Of a stretch of DNA of 64,000 nt, positions 53,641 to 64,000 are shown in pieces (within the stretch, counting starts at the first letter, position 1; each line of letters opens with the position of its first letter). A program made the position numbers and the translations under genes. Origin of the DNA: Myoxocephalus aenaeus (lineage: Eukaryota > Chordata > Actinopteri > Perciformes > Cottidae); contig JBAMJR010000053.1 in NCBI GenBank assembly GCA_038501785.1, forward strand, positions 8,537,501 through 8,601,500. Reading direction: 5' to 3'. Under the pieces are notes generated by a model. That model searched no databases, was not told the origin of the DNA, and was given only the letters and a program-made list of their open reading frames with translations.

Positions 53641-53676
53641 TTAGGGAGGCCGCGACCTTCAGGTTGGGTACCACTG
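53641..53676 (-). mobile_element. Isolated terminal fragment of a hAT-like element
   Basis: Read on the minus strand the sequence starts CAGTGGTACCCAACCTGAAG, the usual opening of a common fish hAT family. No partner end was found nearby, so this is a remnant. Confidence 0.4.
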
Positions 53677-54924
53677 TAATATGCCAGCTGGAGCACAACC
53701 AATAAAGCAATATAGATTCAAGCATTCCTGCACACACCTATGAGGACTGACTCATTTAATTCATTTATTTGTACAAATCAAGATTTTCTTTTGTCGTGCT
53801 GTGAACTATTTAATCTATACTGCAAAGCTGCCTTGCTCTCTTTGAAAGACACATGGTAGTATATGTTAGTTTTCATATTTTGTGTGAAAATTATAACTCA
53901 AAACTCAAGCTTATACACATGTTATTTCTCTTTCACAAGCTCTTGTAAAATGTAATTTGAACTTTAACAGCAAGGTTGTATCTTTACATACTGTCATCAT
54001 ACATCACATCTTACCCTACAGCACCATGAGAGTGTCATTTATATCAAATAGGTGGCTCCAAAGGGAATGTAAATTCTTGCTCTTGGAAGATTGTTACCAA
54101 TCTGTAACAACTGAGCACACTTCAAAGTCAGTATGGTTCTTATTATTGAAGATGGTGTTAGAAGGCAGATCTGCCTTATTGGATGTCACAGTAAAGGGAA
54201 GAACTCAGAGGTCAAACAAAAGCCATAATCCATTCACCAACCCATAAAATCATGATCCCGCACACCCGGACACCCAGAGGTTATTTCATACACGGCTTCT
54301 CAGACAGTGACAGTATCTACGGGCTGAGCTGAATGTTGAATGTTTGGACTTGACATGCCGTTCGGGTACCAGCTCGACCATCTGTTGTTTACACTCTGCT
54401 GCCCTCAACAATATCTGACAATGACACAGTTGTTCCTGCCTCTGCAGTGACAGGGACACCGAGGCCCACAGAGCGCTGTCACGGATCTCCTCTACACTTT
54501 TTCTCAGCTGCACTGGTCAAAGAAAGCTATCGTTGGTTACAGGATCACTGACATATATATGGCTGTGACGATGCACAGAATGAGGCTGGTTGAATTCTTC
54601 TTCCAAAAAACTAGCACAGCTGCAAGACAAAACAAAGAATTATACATATTTATGCTTAAACACACATTTTGCATTGTAATATTATCTCCACACGACATGT
54701 TTGTACTGTCTGTCTCCGCATTATTGGACTTCTTTACTTGCCTATATTGTAAAAACCTTAGTTGGTTTCAGTTGCAGACCACATGGGCTGTGCGGTCCTG
54801 CCAGACACCTGTTGTGGTTGTTACATTTCATTGTGCGCTGACAGAGGTTCATGAAAGTCATAGTTAACCCATGCTGCCAGTCCGTTCAGACCTCAGACGC
54901 TCAAGTTGTATTATGTCATCTTTA

Positions 54925-55145
54925 TATAATAATAATAATTTTATTTATAAAGCACAATTCACAGACAGAAGAGGTCACAACGTGCTGTACAGTTTAAAAA
55001 CCACAGTAAAAACACATTAAAAGGTGGAATAAAAAACACAATAGAACAAGTATAAATGAAAACAGATAAAAAGCTGGTCATTTCAGGTGTTTAAAACAAA
55101 CGCCAGCGTAAACAGGTAGGTTTTTAGTATGGGACAGGGTTTTAA
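54925..55145 (+). repeat. Teleost 'TTTATTTATAAAGCAC' dispersed repeat
   Basis: (AAT)n, TTTTATTTATAAAGCACAAT, ACGTGCTGTACAGT, AAAAACACATTAAAAGG and GTAGGTTTTTAGT occur in the order of a common fish repeat. It is partly diverged. Confidence 0.6.
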
Positions 55146-55508
55146 AATGCTGTGTGACAACATGTAATACGGGAAATCTAACTAAGAGTTGCTTTTCGGA
55201 GTTGCACAACTGTTCACTTTGTGTGGGAAGTTATAGCTACATGACATTGTGTCAGGAAATTAGTTTGAGGAAGAAAGAAATGCTTGTTTTTCAAAGAAAG
55301 AAATCACACTATCAGGTTTTTAAGAAAAAAAGTATTTCGCCATGTGGTGAGTTATGTGGTCACTCCTCCTCACCTTTATGCACCAATCAGCAGCCACGAC
55401 CGACAGTCTGCTCCTCTGACCCCCTCAACCTTTTATGTAACACAATCTGACATGAGAATCTCGGGCTACAATGTAGTAGTAAAAGTATAAAGCAAGACTG
55501 ACAACCTA

Positions 55509-55521
55509 GTGTGTGTGCGCG

Positions 55522-55553
<32 letters not shown>

Positions 55554-55576
55554 CGTGTGTGTGTGTGTGTGGGTGT
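55509..55576. repeat. Imperfect (GT)n microsatellite
   Basis: GT repeat with GC interruptions. Confidence 0.96.
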
Positions 55577-56091
55577 GAGAATGGATGAGTCACACTCGCC
55601 ATTTGCGCTGTGCTCACAAATGAACACAGAATAGATGGGATTGAGGAAAGATGCAGTGTGTACTTGTATCATCGTCTATGGGTTGTGTGTATTGTGCAGT
55701 AGTCACTAATACATGGTTTACATGGCAATGATGTAGGAGAGGAGAAATTGTGTGAATCCTGTTTGCACTTCCCTGCTGTTTAGACCTTCTAGTGCACACA
55801 ACTCTCTGTCTAAAAAAACAACTTGATATTTTCTCAAGCGCCCAAGAGGAAGCACTGAAAAGAGGATCAAATTAAAAGAGGCCACAAGTCTGCTCGCGCT
55901 CCGTGGAGCAGCACAGCGATTATTTACCGTTGAGAGTGATGTTTGCACTCTGGAGGATGTATTTTTGTGGTATGACGGAATCAGGTCTCCTCTCTTGCTC
56001 TCTCTGGATATAACAGGTTTATCTGTTCACGTCCTTGACACAGTTAGAGGACTGTCACCGCATGCTGCAAATTCCTCCCCTGGACACAGTG

Positions 56092-56112
56092 TCACACACA
56101 CACACACACACA
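56092..56112. repeat. (CA)n microsatellite
   Basis: About 10 units. Confidence 0.93.
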
Positions 56113-59100
56113 CTCTCTTCTCTACCTGCCTATTTCACTGAAACTGCTGGGTCAACGGCCCCTGCTCTGCAGAGGAGAGGAGCAAAGCGAAATGGGGAGA
56201 TGAGGACGGAAATAGATGTGGTACAAATCATCCCTCAGTTCCTCGCCTCGGACTGTTTTGACTAATGAGCCGCAGTAGCAGAGGGGTTAACTCCCAAAGG
56301 GTGCACAGGGTAACGCCAATGCACCCTTCTTCTTGCCCTATTTTGTGTGTGAGTGTGTGCTCGTCTGAGCACGTGTTAATGTGTGTGGTCGACATGAAAC
56401 GCTCACCCTGGGCTGGACACGGCTAGCTTTTCCTATTTGGGTCTCTAATGTCTAAGGGAAAGCTGAAGTGGGTCTAGGACCAGTACACTGTCTTATAGTA
56501 ATAACCTTAATAATCACAGGGAGATGGAGCCCGGGAACTAGAAACAGCAGCACGATTAATTGCTGAAGAAGTTATCAATTTATTGTGGAAACAAGCTTGA
56601 GACCACAGGGGCTTGATCCCCAGACTCACAGACAGACACCCCCAACGGCTCAAGGAGAGTTTTTTTAAGTGGCTAACGGACCACAGTGTAGTCGTACTGG
56701 GCCGAGGTGTGAATGTGTGTCACTGTGCGAGTGTGCCGCCGGGTGGATTAGTGCCAGGCAAACACCTACCCTTGAAAAATAAAAGTAAAAAAAAAACTGT
56801 TAGCAAGGACAATGCAGTATCCTCGGCCTTTTAAACAGGAAGGACAACTAGGATCCACCCGCACACTGCAGGATAAAGACTAAAATTGCACTGCGTGTGT
56901 ACTTAGGTCAGGTGTGTTGGATATGAGTGGAACACGACCACCTCAGTGTCCCTTAACAAGACAGGACTTCCCCTCAGTCCCCACCATTTGGACTCCGAGA
57001 TACCCTGAAAAGTTCCCAGTCAGATTCCCAGTGAGTCAATTCTGGATGAGTGCAAGTGAAAAACAGAAACACTGTAGAGCCAAACTAGAGTAAATATGAA
57101 TAATAAATAACCAGAAATCTATAACCTGAAGGATTTCCTCCAGGCAGATTAAAAACTCATAATGTAGTCCTTGGAACTCTTTGTCGAGGTCTAACTATAA
57201 ATTCATCATCTATGTTCTTTTGGTTTTGAGAAATTCTTGCTTGATCCCTTTTAAGTTTCCAACCAGAATCATCACACAATTTATGAAATCATTAACTAGA
57301 GAAATGTTGCTTTCTTATGACACTAGGTGTCTCATCTTGACACTTACTGCAAAAATAAAAGGCCTTTTCATTGCTCGTGGTAAAGAGGCCCACGTATTCC
57401 GTGTTGAGTGCAGTTGAATGAAATGTATCAGATTAAAACTAGAGGAGTAGACGAGAGATTCAGACACTCATCCAGATCCAGTCCTGCTAACCACAAGATG
57501 GCTGCTTTGGTCATCTTTCTGCTGCCACCTACTGCTCAGGAAAATGGCCAAACCCTTCAATTTTGTTTTACTTGAGGGATTTTTTTTAAAAGATGGAACT
57601 GGCCCCTCAACAGGTACATCTATAGATTTATACATTCAAGAGTCCTAGTATTATAGTCATCACATTTAATCTGCCTTGGTGTCCAATGGCATTGTGGACA
57701 AAGACTCCTCCAAAGACAAATATATTTAAATCAGGGTGCTAAACCTATTGACACCTATTCCCACCAAAGCATTTACATGACAACCGTGTGCTCTTCATGC
57801 TAATCCTTCAGCATGCTGATTACTCACCTTCCCCCCACCTCCACCACCCCCCATTTTCCAGTTGAAAATCACTTTGAAGTTCCACCCGTGAGTGGAAAAA
57901 GGCTGAAATATTGACACTTTAGTTAGTCACTTCTCTCAACAAAGGATCTCCGCCAGAATCCCTCCTTGTGGGAATTTAAATAGCTGCTTCCGCTGCTTTG
58001 ATTCATGTGGCGAACTCTTTTAATCTGATTTCTCCAGGGTGCGTCCTGAAGTTCACACCGAAACACGTCAGCACAGACAGATAGTCATCGCCGGTTGTCA
58101 GCTAAGTATTTTTTGCCTTCACGCGGGGTGTAGAGGAGGACTTGAGGATGAAGATTACCCCGTAATTCCCGTCACACATACTGTAGCCTGACATTTATCC
58201 TTGATGTGTTTCACACTCTAAGTAGGGCTCGAACTCACACCAACACAAACACATCCGCTCACACACCAGATTCTTTTAACGGCTCCAATTAGAAGGAGGC
58301 TGAATCCAAAAAGTCCCGTCCGAGCCAAATCCCAGCTCTTGGCCGGTCGCCCTCTCTCTTCATGTGGAGCCAAGTGCCCAAACTTCCTCCCATGAGTGAG
58401 TATCTCTACTGAGGTGGAGACAGACGACTGCTGAAAGTGACTCTTTCTGGAAAGAAAATAGGAAGACATTTTTAGATCTCTGTAGACAAGTCTCCTTTTT
58501 CACTCGTCCCCTGGAGAAGGGAGGTCAAAGGTCAGCATGTACTGGCGCTGGGATTCACAAACAACAAATCCGTATTTATTGTTTTGGGATATTCTCTAAT
58601 GTTTGTCTTGTTTGTTGCTTTTTGGGCATCAAAGCTTTGTTAGGAGGGAAATCTCTCTTTGGTCAAACTGCTGACTCACAGATGTGTTAGTGTTAAAAAT
58701 GTTGGTAAGCAGTTTAACTAGTGTCCTTAATTAATGTTTGCAATATCCTGACTTACCACGACACAATGAGAGCAATGTCCTGACTTTCTTTTTTAATGCT
58801 GTCCTGACTGGATTCATGTGTTTTTGCGTCATATTTTTGTAGATCAAAGATTCCTAGTTTTTATGAACACATTTGTTCATCTAATGAAGGAAATCCTTGG
58901 ATTGTCACGTAAAGAACGATGTCTTTCAGTTAATATTGATAATATATGAGGCAGATATTTTATTTTAGATAGCTGTGCTAGTTGAGGAATTGCCATTGAA
59001 GGAGCTTCTCCATTCAAACCTAAGAACATATTCATTCATTATTAATTTATCGTTATGTTTTCATGATGTTGATTTGTATGCTTGCCTGCAGACAAATTTC

Positions 59101-59429
59101 ACATTTTTGCATGTTGTTGTTGAACTGATCTCTCGAGGCGACTTTTATCAAATTTCCCTTTGCATACTCTACTCGTATCTCTAGCCCAGAAGCTGCAGAT
59201 GAATTTACAATTACATGCCGGCTACTTTCTAGGAAATTACGAGATCTGTAAAAGGCATTGTAACCAAATGAAACATAACTGAAGACGACGTTGTCGTGGA
59301 GATTCAGAGAGAATAAACTATTGTTTCAAATGATCAGCTGGACCCCAAAGTGAGACAAGTTAATACCTGTACAGCAAGGGGATGGATGCGGTGTCCATTA
59401 ATCAGCCAGCAGCTGTCCTGTCCAAGTCT

Positions 59430-59430
59430 C

Positions 59431-59458
<28 letters not shown>
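59430..59458. repeat. (CA)n microsatellite
   Basis: About 14 units. Confidence 0.95.
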
Positions 59459-59461
<3 letters not shown>

Positions 59462-60465
59462 CCAGTGCACCTTTAGGTGTAATAGCTGACCGTCACACTT
59501 GACAGTTGGACCACAGTGTGATCTTTTTAGATTGACAGGTGCTGCTGAATCCCGGCCGGGACCCGGCAGCAATAAGAGAAGGTGAAGTCAGTGCGTCACC
59601 ACAGAGCAACAACTGTGGGCATTTCTCAGAATTATCCGCCTCTGAATCAGACAGGCCGAGATGGAGCGAGAATCAAGATAACCGCACTGCAGCCTTTCCT
59701 CTGGTGAGTTTTCTCCCTTAAAAAGGCATGGAACTTGTAGTGCGCCGCCTTATAAGCGCCTCAAAGACGGCATAACAGTTCCTCCATTAAAACCCCTCGT
59801 ATCAGATGCAGATTAGCTAATCTTCGTACAGTAAATCACAACAATTCAAACAGGGATTCCTTTTGAGCTTCAGTTCAGTTGGCACACTTGTAACGTGAGA
59901 CGTTTGGCTCTGCTGCCACAAGACTTTGTCTTAAAAGTACCAGTGTGCCAATTTGTCGGCTAAATTGCAACAAGATCTAAAAGTGGACCACCTATAATCA
60001 ACAGCACTCCCTCTGGCATCAACCGAGTGACCTGCATGGGCTCTCCAGGTTTGTTGGACACTACTGCCACCCTGTGGCGGCTTTAAATACTACGGCTGAA
60101 CAACATGGACGGCTTTGTGCGCAACTGATATTTAATTATTTACTCAAGCTGCATTTCAACTTCCTTTAAATTGTGTCAGCAGTAGTATGACGTCATGCTT
60201 CTGAGGGTTCAGCCACCAGCTATTTGTGGGGAATGTCTTCACATGGAGCGGCATGGCTTTGCATTAGAAAGCCTTGCTTGCCCCAGATGTTAACAATTCA
60301 GTTAAACTTCAGCAAAATGTAATGCCGAGTGAAACTATGGTAGAATTATAAAACGTTTTTATTTATGCCCATGTAAACTGTTGAGGGAAAACCAATGGAG
60401 ACATTCAAAAAGGTGCAAACCATCTTATTTAATTTACTGTACTTCTCTTCCTTAAGCACTTGTGT

Positions 60466-60550
60466 ATAATTAATATATATATATCATGCTATTAAAATAT
60501 ATAAATGTGTGTATAATATATATATATCATGCTATTAAAATATATAAATA
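60466..60550. repeat. Tandem duplication of an AT-rich unit
   Basis: ATCATGCTATTAAAATATAT, preceded by TA dinucleotides and followed by AAAT, occurs twice about 45 bp apart. The two copies differ only at their edges. Confidence 0.9.
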
Positions 60551-60919
60551 TTGTGTTATACTGTGGCACTTGAGGGGGCTACAACAGTGTTTCATAATGC
60601 AACCAGAGTATCTTAACCTTAATTTGGCCATAATCCAAATAGAAGCCAATGATTAGGAGACCCAGTGTTTCTTGTGGAGTATAATGAAGTAGAAAAATGT
60701 CTTTAGAAACTTGATGAGCTTGTCTATTGCACATAAGCTTCATCAAAAATGTACTTTATCCACCAAAAACCACCTACACAATCAATGCAGGTTTATGCAT
60801 ATTCTTTGGTTCCTTTGTCACGTGGCATTATATTGTTACTTACGTGAATCGTTATGCATTGTACTATCAAGAGACACAAGAAAAATTCCAGTCAACGTTT
60901 TCTCATATAACAACCAAGA

Positions 60920-60925
60920 TTTATT
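60920..60925 (-). terminator. Polyadenylation signal AATAAA, probable 3' end of the HEXIM-like mRNA
   Basis: The plus strand reads TTTATT, so the minus strand reads AATAAA, followed by a GT-rich stretch (GTTGACTGG) about 25-35 nt further on. This would give a 3' UTR of about 730-750 nt after the stop at 61656. No closer minus-strand AATAAA was found between the stop and this site. Confidence 0.5.
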
Positions 60926-61655
60926 GAACATAGTTATCATCTAATCTAGACTCAGGATTTATCACTTTATAATTTCAGTTTATATACAGTTATCTTTACA
61001 ATAAACGAGAATTATCGCCAGGATTATATCTCACACACGACATACTTTGGACTTCTTAATCGTCTCGGAAACAGTCAAGATAACCAATGGGCATTAAATG
61101 TCACCTTCCGTCAGTCACGTGAAGACCGACCTCCTCGGTCTCCCGCTCCTCTCTCACAGCAGTGTCATGTGTCCCGGCAGGTGGACCTGGAAAACGCTCA
61201 GACAACAGTAACTGTGGAAAGCACGTGCAGCCCCAACATTGCATCACAATGTACTACAGTTGCCGTCAATGACAATGCAGTGCAACAATACCTGGCCCGG
61301 GTTTTACCTGGATTTCACAATCCGTGGACAGGCGAGAGCTGAGGGTGCGTTTGATTCGTTCCTCAGGGCGGCGCCAGGCAGAGCTCGGGAGCGCTCCCTA
61401 CTGGGCGGGCACCATCCAGTGCGCCGCTGTGAGACAAATAAAGCCCAACCATGAATTATGCGACATGACAGCCAATCACATAACACGGGCTCATAAAAAA
61501 CAACATTTCTGGAAACAAAAGAAAAATGTAACGCTAACATCACAGTCATGTCACGCATTTACAATGAAATGTCACACCTTGTTATTTGCCCTTTATCGTA
61601 AAGTCTCAGCTGGAAAAGGAGGCCAGACCAGTTTCACAAGGCCACGCAGACCAGT

Positions 61656-62192
61656 TCATTCCGGTTGCCAATACAGGTCAAACACTTCCTCAAAGTCCCG
61701 CTGTTGAAAGGCGAGACAGCCGTCAGAGTCGGGGTCCTGTGGAGCAAACACTCTGGATGGAAAAGATGCACTGTACATATTTGGAGACGTTTCGCCAGAC
61801 ACTGGAACAGTCAGGACGTAGTCTGTCGTCATGTCTTCGTACACATTACCCATTAGGTACTGCGTGGTGTTTTCCGGCGCCATTGCCCCCGGCGGTAGGC
61901 GCTGCGTGCAGGCCGCAGTGGGCCTCTCCGCGCACGCGGACTCCCGTTTATCTTTCTTCCCGATGTCTCCCAAAAGCTTGGCGAGTTTAGCCAGCTGCGG
62001 CCTCCTCTGCTCCCGGCGGAGGTATTTTCGGATGGTCCTCAGCGCGCCGGCTCGACACTGCTTCAAGGCCTCGTCCTCCTCCGTGAAGACGCGGGGCAGT
62101 TTCCACCTCAATTTTGATCCGGGTTTCATGGTTTTACGCAGACAATCGCTTCTGATGTACTTCGATCTGGTGTCCATTGCTTCTATACACAT
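61656..62192 (-). CDS. HEXIM-like protein lacking the C-terminal coiled coil (178 aa)
   Basis: HEXIM proteins bind 7SK RNA and inhibit the CDK9-cyclin T kinase P-TEFb in the nucleus. Seen here: a basic N-terminal part with a W-K-L-P stretch (residues 30-33); a charged segment about 37-82 rich in R and K; the motif APENTTQYLM (105-114), which matches the family's APYNTTQFLM; an acidic linker; and QQRDFEEVFDLYW (163-175), which matches the family's QRDFSETYERYH. The frame then stops at residue 178, exactly where family members continue into the coiled coil that dimerises and binds cyclin T. No continuation is visible downstream in any frame. The first Met has G at -3 but T at +4. Met6 (codon at 62175-62177) has G at -3 and G at +4, so it may be the real start. 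The single-exon structure matches mammalian HEXIM1. The surrounding 61.3-62.3 kb is CpG-rich, unlike the rest of the window. Family membership is inferred from motifs; the function of the truncated form is unknown. Confidence 0.72.
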   Translation of the reverse strand: MCIEAMDTRSKYIRSDCLRKTMKPGSKLRWKLPRVFTEEDEALKQCRAGALRTIRKYLRREQRRPQLAKLAKLLGDIGKKDKRESACAERPTAACTQRLPPGAMAPENTTQYLMGNVYEDMTTDYVLTVPVSGETSPNMYSASFPSRVFAPQDPDSDGCLAFQQRDFEEVFDLYWQPE

Positions 62193-62281
62193 CTCCTACC
62201 AAAAAATTAACGGCAGAGGAAAAAACGTCGACTGTGGCTGAGTGACTTGGCGCCTTTCGTTTATCCTCTCTGGAGAGCGGG

Positions 62282-62291
62282 TTAAAAATAG
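62282..62291 (-). promoter_or_regulatory. MEF2-type / TATA-like AT box upstream of the HEXIM-like gene
   Basis: Read on the minus strand the sequence is CTATTTTTAA, an exact match to the MEF2 consensus YTAWWWWTAR and also a weak TATA-like box. It lies about 90 bp upstream of the first ATG and about 105 bp upstream of Met6, between GC-rich flanks. Either role is possible; neither is shown by sequence alone. Confidence 0.35.
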
Positions 62292-63134
62292 TCTTCGGAG
62301 TTAAAAAATGTAAAAACTGGTGTCTATAACCTTCTCAAACAAACAGTGCTTCTTTTTTTAAGCTCAAAAGTAACAAACTAGAAGACTTATTTACTAAATA
62401 TCCGGAGCTTTGACTCGACACGTCTCTACCGACGATCCTCCTAGTCGAATACGTTACAACGGAGGGCACACGTTGCAATTTATGCAATAAAACACCCACA
62501 ATCCTTTGCTTTCCGGAACAGTACAGCCACATGGGGGTGCTGCCACCTACTGGTGTGGAATGAGATATACGAAGCCCTGATACCTGTGTGCTCAACACTG
62601 AATAAAACAAATGTGCCATAATACAATAATTAAAAAGTTGAATAAATGGAGACAAATATATAATATGAGCATGAAATAATCCAATAGTTTGATTCAAAAT
62701 GTTCTCGTTTCAAACCGTTCGGCGACATAACTGTCTCTCTGCCCAGTTTGTCCTGATTGACTAACAGACTTTGTAATGAAAGCTGGCATTTTGAAATAAA
62801 CTGTCATTAGGAGAAATTCAGTTGTGAAACGTTTTTAAAAGGACATTTTGAAACGGATGTAACCTGCACTACATTTGTGTCTTTCTTATTTATTTTGAAC
62901 ACTTTCTGTTTACTTTGACTTTGACTCCGATACATTTCCCCTGAAACCTTCGTTATCGCTACAAAATCAAATCTATCCTTAGGAAGAAAAAAAACACACA
63001 CATCCGGGACTGTGGTGGAACACAGACTCCACCAAGCAGGTTTTGCGAATCACAATGTTCTGCATTTTCCCTCTACATCCTCTAGCCCAGCGCTCCCAGA
63101 CCTTTAGAGAGACAGCGAGTGCGATCACTGGCAG

Positions 63135-63235
63135 CGGCGAGTCCGCGGCGAGCGTGTGGCAGGCGTCAGGACAGCGGCGACTCAGCGGCGAGTCAGCGGC
63201 GTGTTATCGGCGAGTCAGTGGCAGGCGCCGCTCAA
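63135..63235 (+). repeat. GC-rich short tandem repeats, CGGCGAGTC unit
   Basis: CGGCGAGTC, or a near copy, occurs about five or six times at irregular 11-30 bp spacing, and GTGGCAGGCG occurs twice. About 50 bp upstream is CAGCGCTCCCAGACCTTT, which resembles a hAT terminus (CAGCGGTTCCCAAACTTT), so the block may be part of a transposon end. Confidence 0.55.
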
Positions 63236-63370
63236 GTTCCAGCACTCGTCGAGAAGCTGACAAGCTGAGTGGGTGGAGCCAAATTTCAAACAGGTCACCT
63301 GCCGTAAATCAGTTTCATGATCATAGAATGGAGGAGCTGCTTTTTCTTTTGTCAATCCTAAGTGTACAAC

Positions 63371-63393
63371 TAGATAGATAGATAGATAGATAA
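63371..63393. repeat. (TAGA)n microsatellite
   Basis: Five to six tetramer units. Confidence 0.95.
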
Positions 63394-63784
63394 TGTGTGT
63401 TTTTTTGTAGACTTAATACTTACAATATGAAATAAGTTAAGATATTTCTGTATAATACTGATGTACTATATTGAATATTGTTTTGCTACTACTACATTTC
63501 ACTTCATAATATATTACACCATAATATAATATGTATAATGTACCCGCCTTTTTTTTTTTTTTACCATGTCATGTCATACTGTTATACCACCATTATAAGA
63601 CTGTATACTTTTAGTTGGTCTAAGCTAAACACTGGAATATTTTTTATAATTACACCTATATTGATTCTAATTAATTGGAGGATACCCTTTTTTTCTAACG
63701 TAGATCTTAAACCCTTGAATATAAAGAGGAGCCATTGGAATTGGATGGGAAATGTAACTCAGCAACAGTGCAAAAAAAGTTTGA

Positions 63785-63932
63785 CGTGCCCGGAAAACCT
63801 CTAATGGGAGGCGTCCAGGAGGCATCCTGATGTCCAGGAGGCACCCCTTCAAGTTCCCTGCTGATGGCCGAGCTCCTTCATCTCTAAGGCTGAGCCCGGC
63901 CTCCCTACGGAGGAAACTCATTTCGGCCACTT
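63785..63932 (-). pseudogene. Truncated LINE coding fragment (region C-terminal to reverse transcriptase)
   Basis: The minus-strand frame reads AEMSFLRREAGLSLRD and then, after a shortened middle, RMPPGRLPLEVFRARQT. Both blocks are hallmarks of the region after the reverse transcriptase domain in a very abundant fish LINE family. The usual segment between them (helical, ending RWLGHL) is mostly lost, and sequence after FRAR runs into A/T-rich DNA. I do not assign the clade with confidence (RTE/Rex-type is likely). Confidence 0.75.
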
Positions 63933-64000
63933 TTTCAATTAAAAAAAATAAATATATAAGTTGGATAAAATCGCCACTTATCCTCTCTTTATATATAGGT

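Larger units (their letters stand above)
52097..54924. other. Noncoding, one hAT terminal fragment
   Basis: The minus-strand open frame of 166 codons at 52097-52597 has no domain-like pattern and partly overlaps the piggyBac right end. Confidence 0.4.
55146..60919. other. Noncoding, microsatellites and one AT-rich duplication
   Basis: No gene signal before the polyadenylation site of the HEXIM-like gene. Confidence 0.4.
62292..63784. other. Noncoding upstream of the HEXIM-like gene
   Basis: It holds the CGGCGAGTC repeat block, a short TAGA array and AT-rich DNA. No exon is recognised. Confidence 0.4.

Noticed and set aside
56349..56385. Small palindrome GTGCTCGTCTGAGCAC
   Set aside because: A six-base stem is expected by chance in a window of this size.
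61324..61990. Plus-strand frames of 127-136 codons opposite the HEXIM-like gene
   Set aside because: They are antisense shadows of a GC-rich coding region; only the minus-strand frame carries family motifs.

Overview
The window looks like euchromatic DNA from a ray-finned (teleost, probably percomorph) fish. Basis: very dense, long (CA)n, (TG)n, (TA)n and (GA)n microsatellites; several dispersed repeats that I recognise as typical of teleost genomes; fish-type hAT, piggyBac, LTR and LINE fragments; an intron-containing vertebrate tRNA-Leu(CAA); and eukaryotic polyadenylation and splice signals. There are no bacterial-style operons. Nearly all open frames in the window are chance frames, many of them across dinucleotide repeats.

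Layout. 1-6.0 kb is noncoding, with one CpG-richer patch near 2.6-2.8 kb. 6.0-6.3 kb is a compound (AC)n/(AT)n array. 6.8-10.7 kb is a nest of transposons: an outer element with CACTGTAA ends carries a probable solo LTR (8035-8373) and a hAT element (8619-10126). The hAT element still has a two-exon, in-frame, internally deleted transposase gene. 10.7-25.3 kb is noncoding with teleost repeats and microsatellites. A tRNA-Leu(CAA) gene with a 27-nt intron lies at 25747-25857, next to a common teleost repeat. At 27.6-28.7 kb a hAT element with a perfect 8-bp target duplication splits an older teleost repeat. At 33.3-34.3 kb a LINE 3' end is followed by a solo LTR with a perfect 5-bp duplication. 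34.3-51.5 kb is largely unique AT-rich noncoding DNA, parts of which look like candidate conserved regulatory sequence. A degenerate piggyBac-like element lies at 51.5-52.1 kb. 52-60.9 kb is noncoding.

The one clear host protein-coding gene is on the minus strand at 61656-62192. It encodes an apparently intronless 178-residue protein of the HEXIM (P-TEFb inhibitor) family. It keeps an altered kinase-inhibitory motif (PENTTQYLM) and the QRDF motif, but stops before the C-terminal coiled coil used for dimerisation and cyclin T binding. A polyadenylation signal lies about 730 bp downstream, and a MEF2/TATA-like AT box about 100 bp upstream. The far right end holds a truncated LINE coding fragment.

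The window has no operon-like gene system. Its most interesting content is the short HEXIM-like gene and the miniature spliced hAT transposase gene. Repeat families are assigned from memory of consensus sequences, not by a database search.
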